A stretch of DNA of 64,000 nucleotides from NCBI GenBank assembly GCA_000967895.1, contig FO203512.1, positions 4,091,531 to 4,155,530 of the forward strand, read 5' to 3'. The position numbers and the translations under genes were made by a program. The notes under the pieces are model-generated. The model saw nothing but the letters and a program-made list of their open reading frames with translations, searched no databases and had not been told where the DNA came from. Below are positions 56,968 to 64,000 of this stretch, piece after piece; positions within the stretch are counted from its first letter, which is position 1, and every line of letters begins with the position of its first letter. Source of the DNA: Oleispira antarctica RB-8. Its GTDB lineage: Bacteria; Pseudomonadota; Gammaproteobacteria; Pseudomonadales; Oceanobacteraceae.

Positions 56968-58311
56968 ATGCTTAAACAATATTACTTAATAAGTATCCTC
57001 ATTATTTTATTATCAGGCTGTAATTTAAACGACAGTAGTCACGCTAAAAATAGTGATATCACAAAAGAACCTCTCACGTGGTTACCCAACGCTGGCAATG
57101 CAACAGCAGAATTTAATCCGGACTTTCCTTTTTTACAATTCATTCCTGATCTAGATTTAACCGGGCTCACGAATGCTTCCCAAGGCCGTGAACTTTTTAT
57201 TGCGGAATGGACCGCCGCTCCAGGCACTAGGCCTTTACTCGATGGATTAGGCCCACTGACAATTACGTCGGCCTGCAGTGATTGCCATTTAGCGGTAGGA
57301 CGCGCTACGAGCTTAAATGCCAATGGTGAAGTCGGAGTGGGCCTACTTTTCCGACTAGGTAATCCCTTCGGTCATTCTGACCCATTTTATGGTGGCCAAC
57401 TACAAACAGCCGCAACCTCAGGTAATAGTGAAGGCCAAGTAAGTTGGGCGTTTGATGAAAATGACAAACCTATTTTCACACTGGTCACCCATCAATTAGC
57501 CTTAACGGAAGGTATCAATCTAGGGCCTAGGTTATCGCCACAGTTAGTAGGTATTGGTTTATTAGACCTCGTTTCTGATAACGACATTTTGAGCCGTGAA
57601 GATGTCCAAGATTTAAATTCTGATGGTATTTCGGGACGCGCGCATTGGCACACGATAAATGGAGAAAAAATGCTCGGCCGCTTCGGCTGGAAAGCGATGC
57701 AACCAACATTAAGACATCAAAGTGCTGGTGCCATGCAGCAGGACATGGGCTTAACAACGAGTTTAAATCCAACAGAGCCTTGTACTGAACTACAAACGAT
57801 CTGTAATGATCAGCCAAATGGTGGCAGCCCTGAAGTATCTGATAATTCCCTGGCGGCAATTAATGATTTCTTAACATTATTAGCGGTTCCTGAAAGACGT
57901 ATTTCGAATCAAGATGAATTTGATCAAGGTGCAAGAATATTTGCCAATATCGGTTGTTCAGACTGCCACCAGCCAACCCTAACAACGGCGAATTCAGATA
58001 AGTATCCATTGCTTTCAAATCAAGTCATCTACCCTTATACCGATTTACTGTTACATGATTTAGGTCATGATCTAAATGACAACGTGAAAGAAGGCGACGC
58101 CCAACCTAGTGAATGGCGTACACCGCCGCTGTGGAGTTTAGGTTTAATTGAAAAAATTAAAGGATCAAGATTTCTACACGATGGCAGAGCGACAACCATC
58201 GAAGAAGCCATTACCTGGCATGGAGGAGAAGCGTTAACGGCTAACAATAATTTTAAAGCACTACCAGCTGTTGAAAAGAAAAAACTGCTCAGTTTCTTAC
58301 GTTCAATTTAA
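56968..58311 (+). CDS. Dihaem (DUF1111) lipoprotein cytochrome
   Basis: 447-residue lipoprotein with signal ending ILLSGC (Cys18) and two haem motifs: CSDCH near residue 104 (TSACSDCHLAVG) and CSDCH near 330 (NIGCSDCHQPTL). The architecture and the WRTPPLWSLGL and RFLHDGRATTIEEAITWH stretches match the DUF1111/di-haem oxidoreductase family, related to MauG-like peroxidases. Membrane-anchored and electron-accepting; no partner is encoded nearby. The gene starts 124 bp after the RCC1 gene. Confidence 0.86.
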   Translation: MLKQYYLISILIILLSGCNLNDSSHAKNSDITKEPLTWLPNAGNATAEFNPDFPFLQFIPDLDLTGLTNASQGRELFIAEWTAAPGTRPLLDGLGPLTITSACSDCHLAVGRATSLNANGEVGVGLLFRLGNPFGHSDPFYGGQLQTAATSGNSEGQVSWAFDENDKPIFTLVTHQLALTEGINLGPRLSPQLVGIGLLDLVSDNDILSREDVQDLNSDGISGRAHWHTINGEKMLGRFGWKAMQPTLRHQSAGAMQQDMGLTTSLNPTEPCTELQTICNDQPNGGSPEVSDNSLAAINDFLTLLAVPERRISNQDEFDQGARIFANIGCSDCHQPTLTTANSDKYPLLSNQVIYPYTDLLLHDLGHDLNDNVKEGDAQPSEWRTPPLWSLGLIEKIKGSRFLHDGRATTIEEAITWHGGEALTANNNFKALPAVEKKKLLSFLRSI

Positions 58312-58351
58312 TACCAATATTCTGCAATAAAAAATAAAAATTTAATGGAAG

Positions 58352-58385
58352 CGCCTTATACTCACTAGTAATAAATTATAAGGCG
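58352..58385. promoter_or_regulatory. 9-bp inverted repeat just ahead of the FetB-like gene
   Basis: CGCCTTATA (58352-58360) and TATAAGGCG (58377-58385) with a 16-nt spacer, ending 5 bp before the ATG at 58391. The right arm covers the ribosome binding region, so a leader hairpin could limit translation; it could also be an operator. Confidence 0.5.
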
Positions 58386-58390
58386 TTAAC

Positions 58391-59098
58391 ATGACAATAA
58401 TAAGTTGGATCGACCTTGCGTGGTGTTTAATTCCCATCGTTCTAGTCTGTGGTATTTACATCGCTTGGCAAGGCAAGCCCAGCGAGATCATCATTGCCGT
58501 GCTTCGTATGGCGGTGCAATTGGTTGCTGTTGGCTATGTATTAATTAGCATATTTGAAAACCCTTCACCATGGATCAGTGCTGGCATTGTAACCCTCATG
58601 CTATTGGTCGCCGCGTGGATTGCTATTCGTCCTGTACGTCATCATAAGGGCTATTTACCCGCCGCCATTATCGCCCTCGGCTGCTCGGTAGGATTGCATT
58701 TAGCCATTTCATTAATGTTGGTTCTGAAAGCGGATAGCTGGTTTCAACCGCAGTTATTAATTCCTTTAGCAGGCATGTATTTCGCTAATACTATGAATGC
58801 GATTAGCCTGGCCGCCGAACGTTACCATAGCGAACTGCATAATGAAGTTGACGCTGAAAAAGCACGTTTAACGGCGTTTCATGCATCAATGATTCCCCAG
58901 ATTAATAGCTTATTAGCCGTCGGACTTGTGGCTCTGCCAGGTATGATGACAGGGCAAATTTTATCGGGTGTTTCTCCCTTGATCGCGGTACGTTATCAAA
59001 TAATGATTATGGCAATGGTATTAGGCACTGCAGGTATTGGCGCCGCGATGATGTTGTGGCTACTGGCGAGAAACGACCACACTAAAATAAAAACTTAG
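58391..59098 (+). CDS. FetB/YbbM-like membrane permease (UPF0014)
   Basis: 235-residue membrane protein with about seven helices and the UPF0014 motif pattern: VLRMAVQLVAVGYVLISIF, LIPLAGMYFANTMNAISLAAER, SLLAVGLVALPGMMTGQIL and VRYQIMIMAMVL. E. coli FetB works with the ATPase FetA in iron export or peroxide resistance. No FetA-like ATPase lies next to this gene in the window. Ferric substrate is therefore only inferred. Confidence 0.83.
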   Translation: MTIISWIDLAWCLIPIVLVCGIYIAWQGKPSEIIIAVLRMAVQLVAVGYVLISIFENPSPWISAGIVTLMLLVAAWIAIRPVRHHKGYLPAAIIALGCSVGLHLAISLMLVLKADSWFQPQLLIPLAGMYFANTMNAISLAAERYHSELHNEVDAEKARLTAFHASMIPQINSLLAVGLVALPGMMTGQILSGVSPLIAVRYQIMIMAMVLGTAGIGAAMMLWLLARNDHTKIKT

Positions 59099-59450
59099 CG
59101 TGCGACGTAAAGGGGTCAATTTAGAGTGCAGCCTCAATTCTCCACCGTAATAGCAGAATCATAATAGAGCAGAGTCCCAGTTTTCTTTCTAGATCACGTT
59201 CAAAACAATCCATAACAATTATTAACAATTAATAACATTTAACCGTTACCGCAAGCTGAGCCTACTGTTTATGCTTGATCGTGTTTTGAAGTGTTCAATA
59301 ATTGTTATCGATAAGGCCGCTATACATATTTATTGGCTAGCCATCATCATTTCCTTCAAGCTTTTATTTTTACCCAAAGCTAGTCTGAATGGGCTTCTTA
59401 AAGAGCGATCTAAACACGACTAAGTCGCAAGATAGCTTTAAGAAAAAACA

Positions 59451-59490
59451 GTACAGAAAAAATTGTGCCGTGTACAAACGTACCAGTACA
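59451..59490 (+). repeat. Three GTACA repeats upstream of the lipase gene
   Basis: CAGTACAGAAA (around 59451), GTGTACAAAC (around 59472) and CAGTACAAAT (around 59486). Spacing is 21 and 14 bp; the last two include an inverted pair TGTAC-N10-GTACA. They lie 268-307 bp upstream of the lipase ATG and could be activator sites. Confidence 0.4.
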
Positions 59491-59553
59491 AATAAAAAAA
59501 TACGCTGAGAAACTAAAATAATAATCTCACTTTTTTGGAAAATCACTCTTTGT

Positions 59554-59592
59554 AATGGTGTTGGTTAACCCCACAAAACCATTCATTTTTTA
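59554..59592 (+). terminator. Terminator-like hairpin in the lipase upstream region
   Basis: AATGGT pairs with ACCATT, and an inner TTG/CAA extends the stem around a TTAACC centre, with one mismatch, followed by CATTTTTTAT. It would end a transcript coming from the 59.1-59.5 kb region, or act as a leader attenuator for the lipase mRNA. Confidence 0.4.
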
Positions 59593-59610
59593 TCGAGCTC
59601 ACATGGATTG

Positions 59611-59627
59611 AACATCGGATGGATGTT
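59611..59627 (+). promoter_or_regulatory. Possible CsrA/RsmA-type hairpin in the lipase leader
   Basis: AACATC pairs with GATGTT around a GGATG loop, the arrangement preferred by CsrA/RsmA (GGA in a loop). It is about 130 nt upstream of the lipase start, so it matters only if transcription starts above it. Confidence 0.35.
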
Positions 59628-59757
59628 TAGTGAATGAGTTATTAGGTTCATGATGGTCGGTTAAAAAGCAAGAATCATCTTGTCGCCATACCGCCCCGAT
59701 TGCACCCCGTTACTTTGCTAAAACGACTAACTATAAAAATAAAGACGAGTAGCAAAT

Positions 59758-60708
59758 ATGATTATATCTAAATCAAAGAACTTTCTAGTCTGGGCGCTAT
59801 TATGTGCCGCATCCCTAATGAGCGTGCAAGCCAATGCAGCCTGCTGGAGCAATTGTGATGCTTATAATACAAAGTATCCAATCGTTCTAGTGCATGGTGT
59901 TGCTGGTTTTAATAGTATTTTTGGTATCGATTATTTTTACGGCGTACGTAACGCATTAGAAGCAAAAGGCGCCAAAGTATACGCACCGAATGTTACATCA
60001 TGGGAAGATGCTTATGATCGTGGCGAGCAACTCGTCGGTATTTTAGAAGACTTACGTGCTTCTACCGGTGCGCAAAAATTCAACTTAATTGGCCATAGTT
60101 TAGGTGGACCGACTATTCGCTATGCAGCGGGTGTACGTCCAGATCTTGTGGCATCAGTTTCAACGGTAAACGCAGTGAACTTTGGTTCTGATGTGGCTGA
60201 TGTTGCCTTTGGTATTGTGCCTGTTGATGGCGGTGCCGCTCAATTTATTGATACCGCTTTGAGTCTAATGGGAAACATTACTGATTCATTATCAGGTAAT
60301 CCAGAATATGCCAGTAATGCCCTAGATGCCGCTTTATTTATGACCACTGAGCGCTCTAATGCTTTCAATGCGACGTTCCCTGATGGCAAGCCAACGTCAC
60401 GCTGTGGCGAAGGTTCAGCCAAAGTAAACGGTGTTCGTTATTACTCCTGGGGTGGTGATGCTTCTTGGACAAATGCTTTTGATATCGCAGATGCCTTTTT
60501 ACTATTCACGGGTCAAGTGATTAACGGTAAGAACGATGGTTTGGTTGAACGTTGCGATCAACACTGGGGTGATGTTATTGGTACTACCTACAATATGAAC
60601 CATGTCGATGCAATCAACCATATTTTTGGAGTGCATCACTTGTTCGAGACTGATCCATTAACGCTCTACAAAAACCAAGCTAAACGCCTTAAGTCTGCTG
60701 GTCTGTAA
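59758..60708 (+). CDS. lipA: Secreted triacylglycerol lipase, family I
   Basis: 316-residue preprotein with a signal peptide (1-28, ending QANA). It is an alpha/beta hydrolase with oxyanion-hole VHGVAGF (45-51), nucleophile Ser114 in GHSLGG, Asp260 in NDG and His282 in MNHVDAIN. Cys216 and Cys266 are spaced like the disulfide of the Pseudomonas aeruginosa lipase (Cys183-Cys235 there), and NDGLV is typical of the calcium-binding segment. A lipase-specific foldase gene lies 107 bp downstream, which marks it as a family I.1/I.2 enzyme secreted by the type II system. Confidence 0.94.
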   Translation: MIISKSKNFLVWALLCAASLMSVQANAACWSNCDAYNTKYPIVLVHGVAGFNSIFGIDYFYGVRNALEAKGAKVYAPNVTSWEDAYDRGEQLVGILEDLRASTGAQKFNLIGHSLGGPTIRYAAGVRPDLVASVSTVNAVNFGSDVADVAFGIVPVDGGAAQFIDTALSLMGNITDSLSGNPEYASNALDAALFMTTERSNAFNATFPDGKPTSRCGEGSAKVNGVRYYSWGGDASWTNAFDIADAFLLFTGQVINGKNDGLVERCDQHWGDVIGTTYNMNHVDAINHIFGVHHLFETDPLTLYKNQAKRLKSAGL

Positions 60709-60741
60709 TCACTGTTTATTAAGTACTGTTTTTAAGTACTG

Positions 60742-60766
60742 GCGGCATAACGAAAGTTTATGCCGC
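60742..60766 (+). terminator. Hairpin between lipase and foldase genes
   Basis: GCGGCATAA (60742-60750) and TTATGCCGC (60758-60766) with a 7-nt loop and TTTCC after. It follows a direct repeat TTAAGTACTG. Located between lipA and its foldase gene, it may be a partial terminator that lowers foldase transcript relative to lipase. Confidence 0.5.
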
Positions 60767-60815
60767 TTTCCTCATTTAATAAGAAAAAAAGCGTCACCCA
60801 TTTTGAGGTTATCTG

Positions 60816-61877
60816 ATGAATGTTAAAAAAATCACAACACACCATTTATTTACATTACTAATCGTTGCTGTCGTATCTGCGGTAACCGTTTCTTTTATTA
60901 ACTTTAATATTGAAAATACTTCTGTCGTCGTTATATCGCAACCCACTAAATCAACATCAAATAGCGCAGAAGTTAGTACCACACAATACGTGCTTGGTTA
61001 TGAATCTAAACACGGCGGCTTACCTGATTCACTAAGAGGCACCACTATCGAGAATGCATTATTGGTTGATGCAGAAGGTCACCTAATTATCTCTACCGAT
61101 ATTAAAGACTTATTTGATTATTTTTTATCGACAATTTCTGAGGAAGATCTCGATACCATTCTTTTACGTATCGATGAATATTTGAATCATTATCTGCAGG
61201 AACCTGCGCTAAGTGAATCGAAAGCGATACTGGTTCAATATGTAGAATTTAAATATTCATTAATGGCTTTAGAGCAAGAGCTTGGCGACGCTCTAGCGCT
61301 GATGAGCCAGCAAGATAAAGTGAACGGTGGTTATCTAAAATTTCTGCGCAAGCAAATGGATCAAAGAAATGCATTAAGAGTACAACACTTAGATCTTGCG
61401 GTTTATGAGGCATTTTATGAAGACGAACAGCGCTATGACGAGTACACCTATTCAAAATTGTTAGTAACATCCGATAAATCACTTTCCGCTAGCGAACGTT
61501 TAGAAAAAATCACCGAATTCCAACTCGCCTTACCTGAAGACGTTAGAAAAAGTATCAGAGAAACTCAAATAACAGACGAGCTTAAAATTAGAACCGAGAA
61601 ATTGCTCGCCGATGGCGGTGATCAAGAGCAAGTACGCGAGTTGCGTCGAGAGATGTTTGGCGACGAAGCCGTACAACGCTTCGACGAATTGGATCAACAG
61701 CGTGCCCAATGGCAGGCTCGAATAAATACCTACTTGATTCAACGTGCCAACATTCTAAGCAACCAAGGCTTAGCAAAAGACGAGCTCAACATGCAGGTAG
61801 ATGCTCTGCGAGCATCACTGTTTGATGAATTAGAACAAATACGCGTGCGCAGTATTGAACGCAATGCCAAGGTATAG
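60816..61877 (+). CDS. lifO: Lipase-specific foldase (lipase chaperone)
   Basis: 353-residue steric chaperone anchored by an N-terminal helix (about 10-30) with a periplasmic helical domain. The conserved motif RxxFDYxLSxxGE appears as KDLFDYFLSTISE (97-109), with Lys replacing Arg and Ser replacing Gly. LPDSLRGT (69-76) is also family-typical. It is needed to fold the lipase encoded just upstream. Confidence 0.92.
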   Translation: MNVKKITTHHLFTLLIVAVVSAVTVSFINFNIENTSVVVISQPTKSTSNSAEVSTTQYVLGYESKHGGLPDSLRGTTIENALLVDAEGHLIISTDIKDLFDYFLSTISEEDLDTILLRIDEYLNHYLQEPALSESKAILVQYVEFKYSLMALEQELGDALALMSQQDKVNGGYLKFLRKQMDQRNALRVQHLDLAVYEAFYEDEQRYDEYTYSKLLVTSDKSLSASERLEKITEFQLALPEDVRKSIRETQITDELKIRTEKLLADGGDQEQVRELRREMFGDEAVQRFDELDQQRAQWQARINTYLIQRANILSNQGLAKDELNMQVDALRASLFDELEQIRVRSIERNAKV

Positions 61878-61935
61878 CGAATACATCGTTAAAGTATCAA
61901 TTGAGCGCATACTCTCATGCTGAGAAGGAGTTATT

Positions 61936-62796
61936 TTGAATCACAGTAATACCGTTCCAATGTTCAAATCTTTAGTCTATTTGTCGGGCAAGCGTACGAT
62001 GTACGTGGGCCCGTTAAAAAGATTATTAGAGCAGTCAAATAGCCTGACCACCCTTATTATTTCTATTGATAAAGAGCTGGGGCTAATCGACAACAGCACT
62101 GGCCAAAGCTATGTGAGTAAAAGTTTTTTAATTCCAGCGGGCTCTCATGTAACCGTTGATACCAACGATTCAATCATTGCTTTTTGTTTTCTAGATACAC
62201 TGGGGACCGACTTAGCAAAGTTAATTCCCAGTATGGCTAGCTGTGTTCACATCGACGATAGCAGCGCTTGTTATAGTGGCATACCCAACGAAGCAGCCGT
62301 AATTGAACAGGCGGCTGAAATATTCAAACACCGCCCTTCAGCAGAATATGTATTTGAACGCCTTGATAATTGGATCGAAGACTCAAGCAGCGGAAATTGT
62401 TGTCTTCCCGATGCCAGAATTGCAAAAGCGATTGAGCTGATCACAAGAGATTACGCCACAAATGTTTCTATCGATGAAATTGCTAGTGCAGTCGGATTAT
62501 CGGCACCGAGATTAATTCAACTGTTTAAACAAGTAACAGGAATACCTATTCGACGCTTCAGATTGTGTCATCGAATATTTGTTAGCTTACTTAATTTAGG
62601 TAACGGCATGTCGTTAACGGATGCGGTGGTCGAAGCGGGTTTCTCAGACTATTCGCATTTCTCTAGAATCTTCAAAGAATTAGGCAGTGTAAAGCCTTCT
62701 GAATTATTGTCTTCCAGAAATCTTGTCGACTTGCGCGTTCTATCCAAAACGACCTCAACCAAAGCCAATCAGTTGCATAGTCATACGGCCTGTTAA
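61936..62796 (+). CDS. AraC family regulator (TTG start)
   Basis: 286-residue regulator with an N-terminal region of about 150 residues that I do not recognise and a C-terminal AraC HTH (about 155-265): ITRDYATNVSIDEIASAVGL, PRLIQLFKQVTGIPI and VVEAGFSDYSHFSRIFKELG. The start is TTG at 61936, with AAGGAG six bases upstream. It lies 58 bp after the foldase gene; control of the lipase operon is an inference from position. Confidence 0.85.
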   Translation: MNHSNTVPMFKSLVYLSGKRTMYVGPLKRLLEQSNSLTTLIISIDKELGLIDNSTGQSYVSKSFLIPAGSHVTVDTNDSIIAFCFLDTLGTDLAKLIPSMASCVHIDDSSACYSGIPNEAAVIEQAAEIFKHRPSAEYVFERLDNWIEDSSSGNCCLPDARIAKAIELITRDYATNVSIDEIASAVGLSAPRLIQLFKQVTGIPIRRFRLCHRIFVSLLNLGNGMSLTDAVVEAGFSDYSHFSRIFKELGSVKPSELLSSRNLVDLRVLSKTTSTKANQLHSHTAC

Positions 62797-62859
62797 TTAA
62801 GTGCGTATAACAACGCTAAATAGTGTCAATATAGTCAGCTTCATCCATGTTGATATCTA

Positions 62860-62874
62860 TACGTAATCTACGTA
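62860..62874. promoter_or_regulatory. Two TACGTA palindromes ahead of the toxin gene
   Basis: TACGTA at 62860-62865 and 62869-62874, followed by CACTT. Located 10-25 bp upstream of the toxin ATG, so a likely operator for the toxin-antitoxin complex. Confidence 0.4.
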
Positions 62875-62884
62875 CACTTCAACA

Positions 62885-63217
62885 ATGAAAGGATTATTCG
62901 TTGAATCATCAATTTTTAGCAAGAACCGAGCTGATTATTTATCGGATGATGAGTATCGCCAGCTACAAACGGAGCTGCTAATCACCCCAACAAAGGGCGA
63001 TGTGATTCAAGGCACGGGAGGATTGCGTAAGATTCGCTCTTCTTCGAAAGGTTCTGGAAAGCGAGGAGGCGTTCGTATTATTTATTATTATCTCGATATT
63101 TTTAATCGTTTCTACTTACTTACCCTTTATGCCAAAAATGAAATGACTGATTTAACCGCGCAAGATAAAAAACATTTAAAGCACTTCTTGGAGGATTGGA
63201 TAAATGAACAAGCGTAA
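62885..63217 (+). CDS. RelE/HigB-like type II toxin
   Basis: 110-residue protein of the RelE/ParE superfamily, usually an mRNA interferase: DVIQGTGGLRKIRSSS and KRGGVRIIYYYLDIFNRFYL, then LYAKNEMTDL, match the catalytic fold. It overlaps the downstream antitoxin gene by 14 bp, the reverse of the usual antitoxin-first order and typical of HigBA/NadS-type pairs. Confidence 0.86.
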   Translation: MKGLFVESSIFSKNRADYLSDDEYRQLQTELLITPTKGDVIQGTGGLRKIRSSSKGSGKRGGVRIIYYYLDIFNRFYLLTLYAKNEMTDLTAQDKKHLKHFLEDWINEQA

Positions 63218-63518
63218 CTTATTTGAAGAGCTATCTTCTGCATTAGTAGAAGCCAAACAGCATTCCGAAGGCAAGTTAACCCTTCGTACTGTTAAAGCTG
63301 ATGCAATTAAAGATTTTCAGCTTTCACCTGCTGAGATTATCGACATACGCGAAACCTTCAAAATGTCTCGTGGTGTGTTTGCAAAATATTTGCATACCTC
63401 ATCGAGAACTCTTGAAAGCTGGGAACAAGGACGTAGTGCGCCGAATGGCCAAGCGACTACTTTATTGAAACTAGTCCAAAGTCACCCTGAGACATTGCAA
63501 CAGATTGCAGAGCTTTAA
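63204..63518 (+). CDS. XRE-type antitoxin (NadS/HigA-like)
   Basis: 104-residue HTH protein. The helix-turn-helix at about 48-75 (FKMSRGVFAKYLHTSSRTLE, then WEQG) and the tail PNGQATTLLKLVQSHPETL match HigA/NadS-type antitoxins. Encoded after and overlapping the toxin gene; expected to bind it and repress the operon at the upstream TACGTA site. Confidence 0.88.
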   Translation: MNKRNLFEELSSALVEAKQHSEGKLTLRTVKADAIKDFQLSPAEIIDIRETFKMSRGVFAKYLHTSSRTLESWEQGRSAPNGQATTLLKLVQSHPETLQQIAEL

Positions 63519-63547
63519 ATTCTACTCAGTATTCTTACAGGCTACGT

Positions 63548-64000
63548 CTAAGCATAAACATCGATGGCTTCCATTTTCTTGTTATATTCTTCAACGGCTC
63601 TGGCTTGTAGTTGCTGTACAAACGCCTCAGCGGTTTCATTCATACGTCCATCATCACCAGCTGAATTCATAAATTCTTTAAAATAGATGATGTCTGAAAA
63701 GTTATCCTTGGTTAAATCGTATTTCCCTATATTTGAAGAATATAAAGCTGTTGTACGATCTTCTTCAAGCACCTCGATCATTACTGACTGCAATGAAGAG
63801 AAACCTTCCATCAATCCTGAAGTGCCTATTATTTTTTCAATTATTGCTTTGTTTTTATCACTCAGCTCTTTACTCACAACGACAATAGCGCCATCTTTAT
63901 CAATCGAAAAGTCCCAGACACTATTTGCAGCATCACCGATTTTTTCTTCGACCTTCTTCTCTATGTACGAAAATTGATTACTTAGTTGCTCTGTTTTAGC
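63548..64000 (-). CDS. Unrecognised gene, 5' part beyond window
   Basis: Open frame that reads without a stop from 63548 to the right edge, so its start lies outside. The visible 150 residues end KMEAIDVYA and include IVVVSKELSDKNKAIIEKII and YDLTKDNFSDIIYFKEFMNS. The GTG at 63877 is in frame but is probably internal, because the frame stays open above it. The composition is helix-rich and charged; no family is recognised. The antitoxin gene converges on it. Confidence 0.55.
   Translation of the reverse strand, partial: AKTEQLSNQFSYIEKKVEEKIGDAANSVWDFSIDKDGAIVVVSKELSDKNKAIIEKIIGTSGLMEGFSSLQSVMIEVLEEDRTTALYSSNIGKYDLTKDNFSDIIYFKEFMNSAGDDGRMNETAEAFVQQLQARAVEEYNKKMEAIDVYA

Larger units (their letters stand above)
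59099..59757 (+). other. 659-bp regulatory region upstream of the lipase gene
   Basis: No coding sequence is recognised. It holds an inverted repeat ATAACAATTATT (59212-59223) / AATAATTGTTAT (59297-59308), three GTACA repeats (59451, 59472, 59486), a terminator-like hairpin near 59554-59592 and a CsrA-like hairpin at 59611-59627, listed separately. Its size suggests complex control of the lipase operon or a small RNA. Confidence 0.5.

Noticed and set aside
59541-59592. Possible sigma-54 promoter near the lipase gene
   Set aside because: I looked for GG-N10-GC of the TGGCAC-N5-TTGCA type and found no adequate match.

Overview
The window is a chromosomal stretch of a gammaproteobacterium. Two conserved gene orders show this: pilMNOPQ-aroK-aroB-damX-gltB, divergent from a class A penicillin-binding protein gene, and nudE / IMP-GMP nucleotidase / hslR / hslO / pckA. 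The rsd(algQ), dsbB and algP-like genes lie close together as in Pseudomonas. The AT-leaning sequence, family I lipase with foldase, many c-di-GMP proteins and type IV pilus genes would suit a marine heterotroph of the Oceanospirillales type; that placement is inference. Gene density is high, and no insertion sequence, prophage or CRISPR array was seen.

Region 1 (1-11.6 kb): glutamate synthase large subunit (truncated by the window edge), damX, aroB, aroK and pilQPONM all read on the minus strand, and mrcA diverges on plus. Region 2 (11.6-18.3 kb), minus strand: malic enzyme, a Tat-exported FAD lactone oxidase coupled to a cytochrome c5, a Cpx-type two-component pair with a good CpxR box upstream, and an AI-2E/PerM transporter. 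Region 3 (18.4-24.2 kb), plus strand: a GGDEF-EAL protein, tRNA-Leu(UAG), a CidA/CidB-like pair and a hybrid histidine kinase.

Region 4 (24.2-39.1 kb) is mostly housekeeping: nudE, HAD nucleotidase, hslR, hslO, pckA, an unusual receiver protein, tex, gshA, a FliL-like secreted protein, dsbB, rsd, a WD40 lipoprotein, a DUF4124 protein, a ParA ATPase and the Lys/Ala repeat protein AlgP. Several strong hairpin terminators separate these units.

Region 5 (39.2-55.2 kb) is more accessory: a periplasmic-binding-like protein with no usable start codon ahead of its signal sequence, an OsmC-YcaO fusion followed by a cysteine-cluster protein, a binding protein overlapping a diguanylate cyclase, small conserved unknowns, a VOC protein with a divergent LysR regulator, a dicarboxylate symporter fused to a periplasmic binding domain, an NMT1-GGDEF-EAL sensor and a DUF885 protein. 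Solute-binding folds recur here next to or fused with c-di-GMP enzymes and a transporter, which suggests local nutrient sensing. Region 6 (55.3-64 kb): RCC1 lipoprotein, DUF1111 cytochrome lipoprotein, FetB-like permease, a 659-bp regulatory region, lipase with foldase and an AraC-type regulator, a RelE/XRE toxin-antitoxin pair and the end of an unrecognised gene.

Start codons were re-chosen where a Shine-Dalgarno sequence, signal peptide or family alignment argued for it, and several genes use GTG or TTG. No database search was run; family names come from recognised motifs and gene order.
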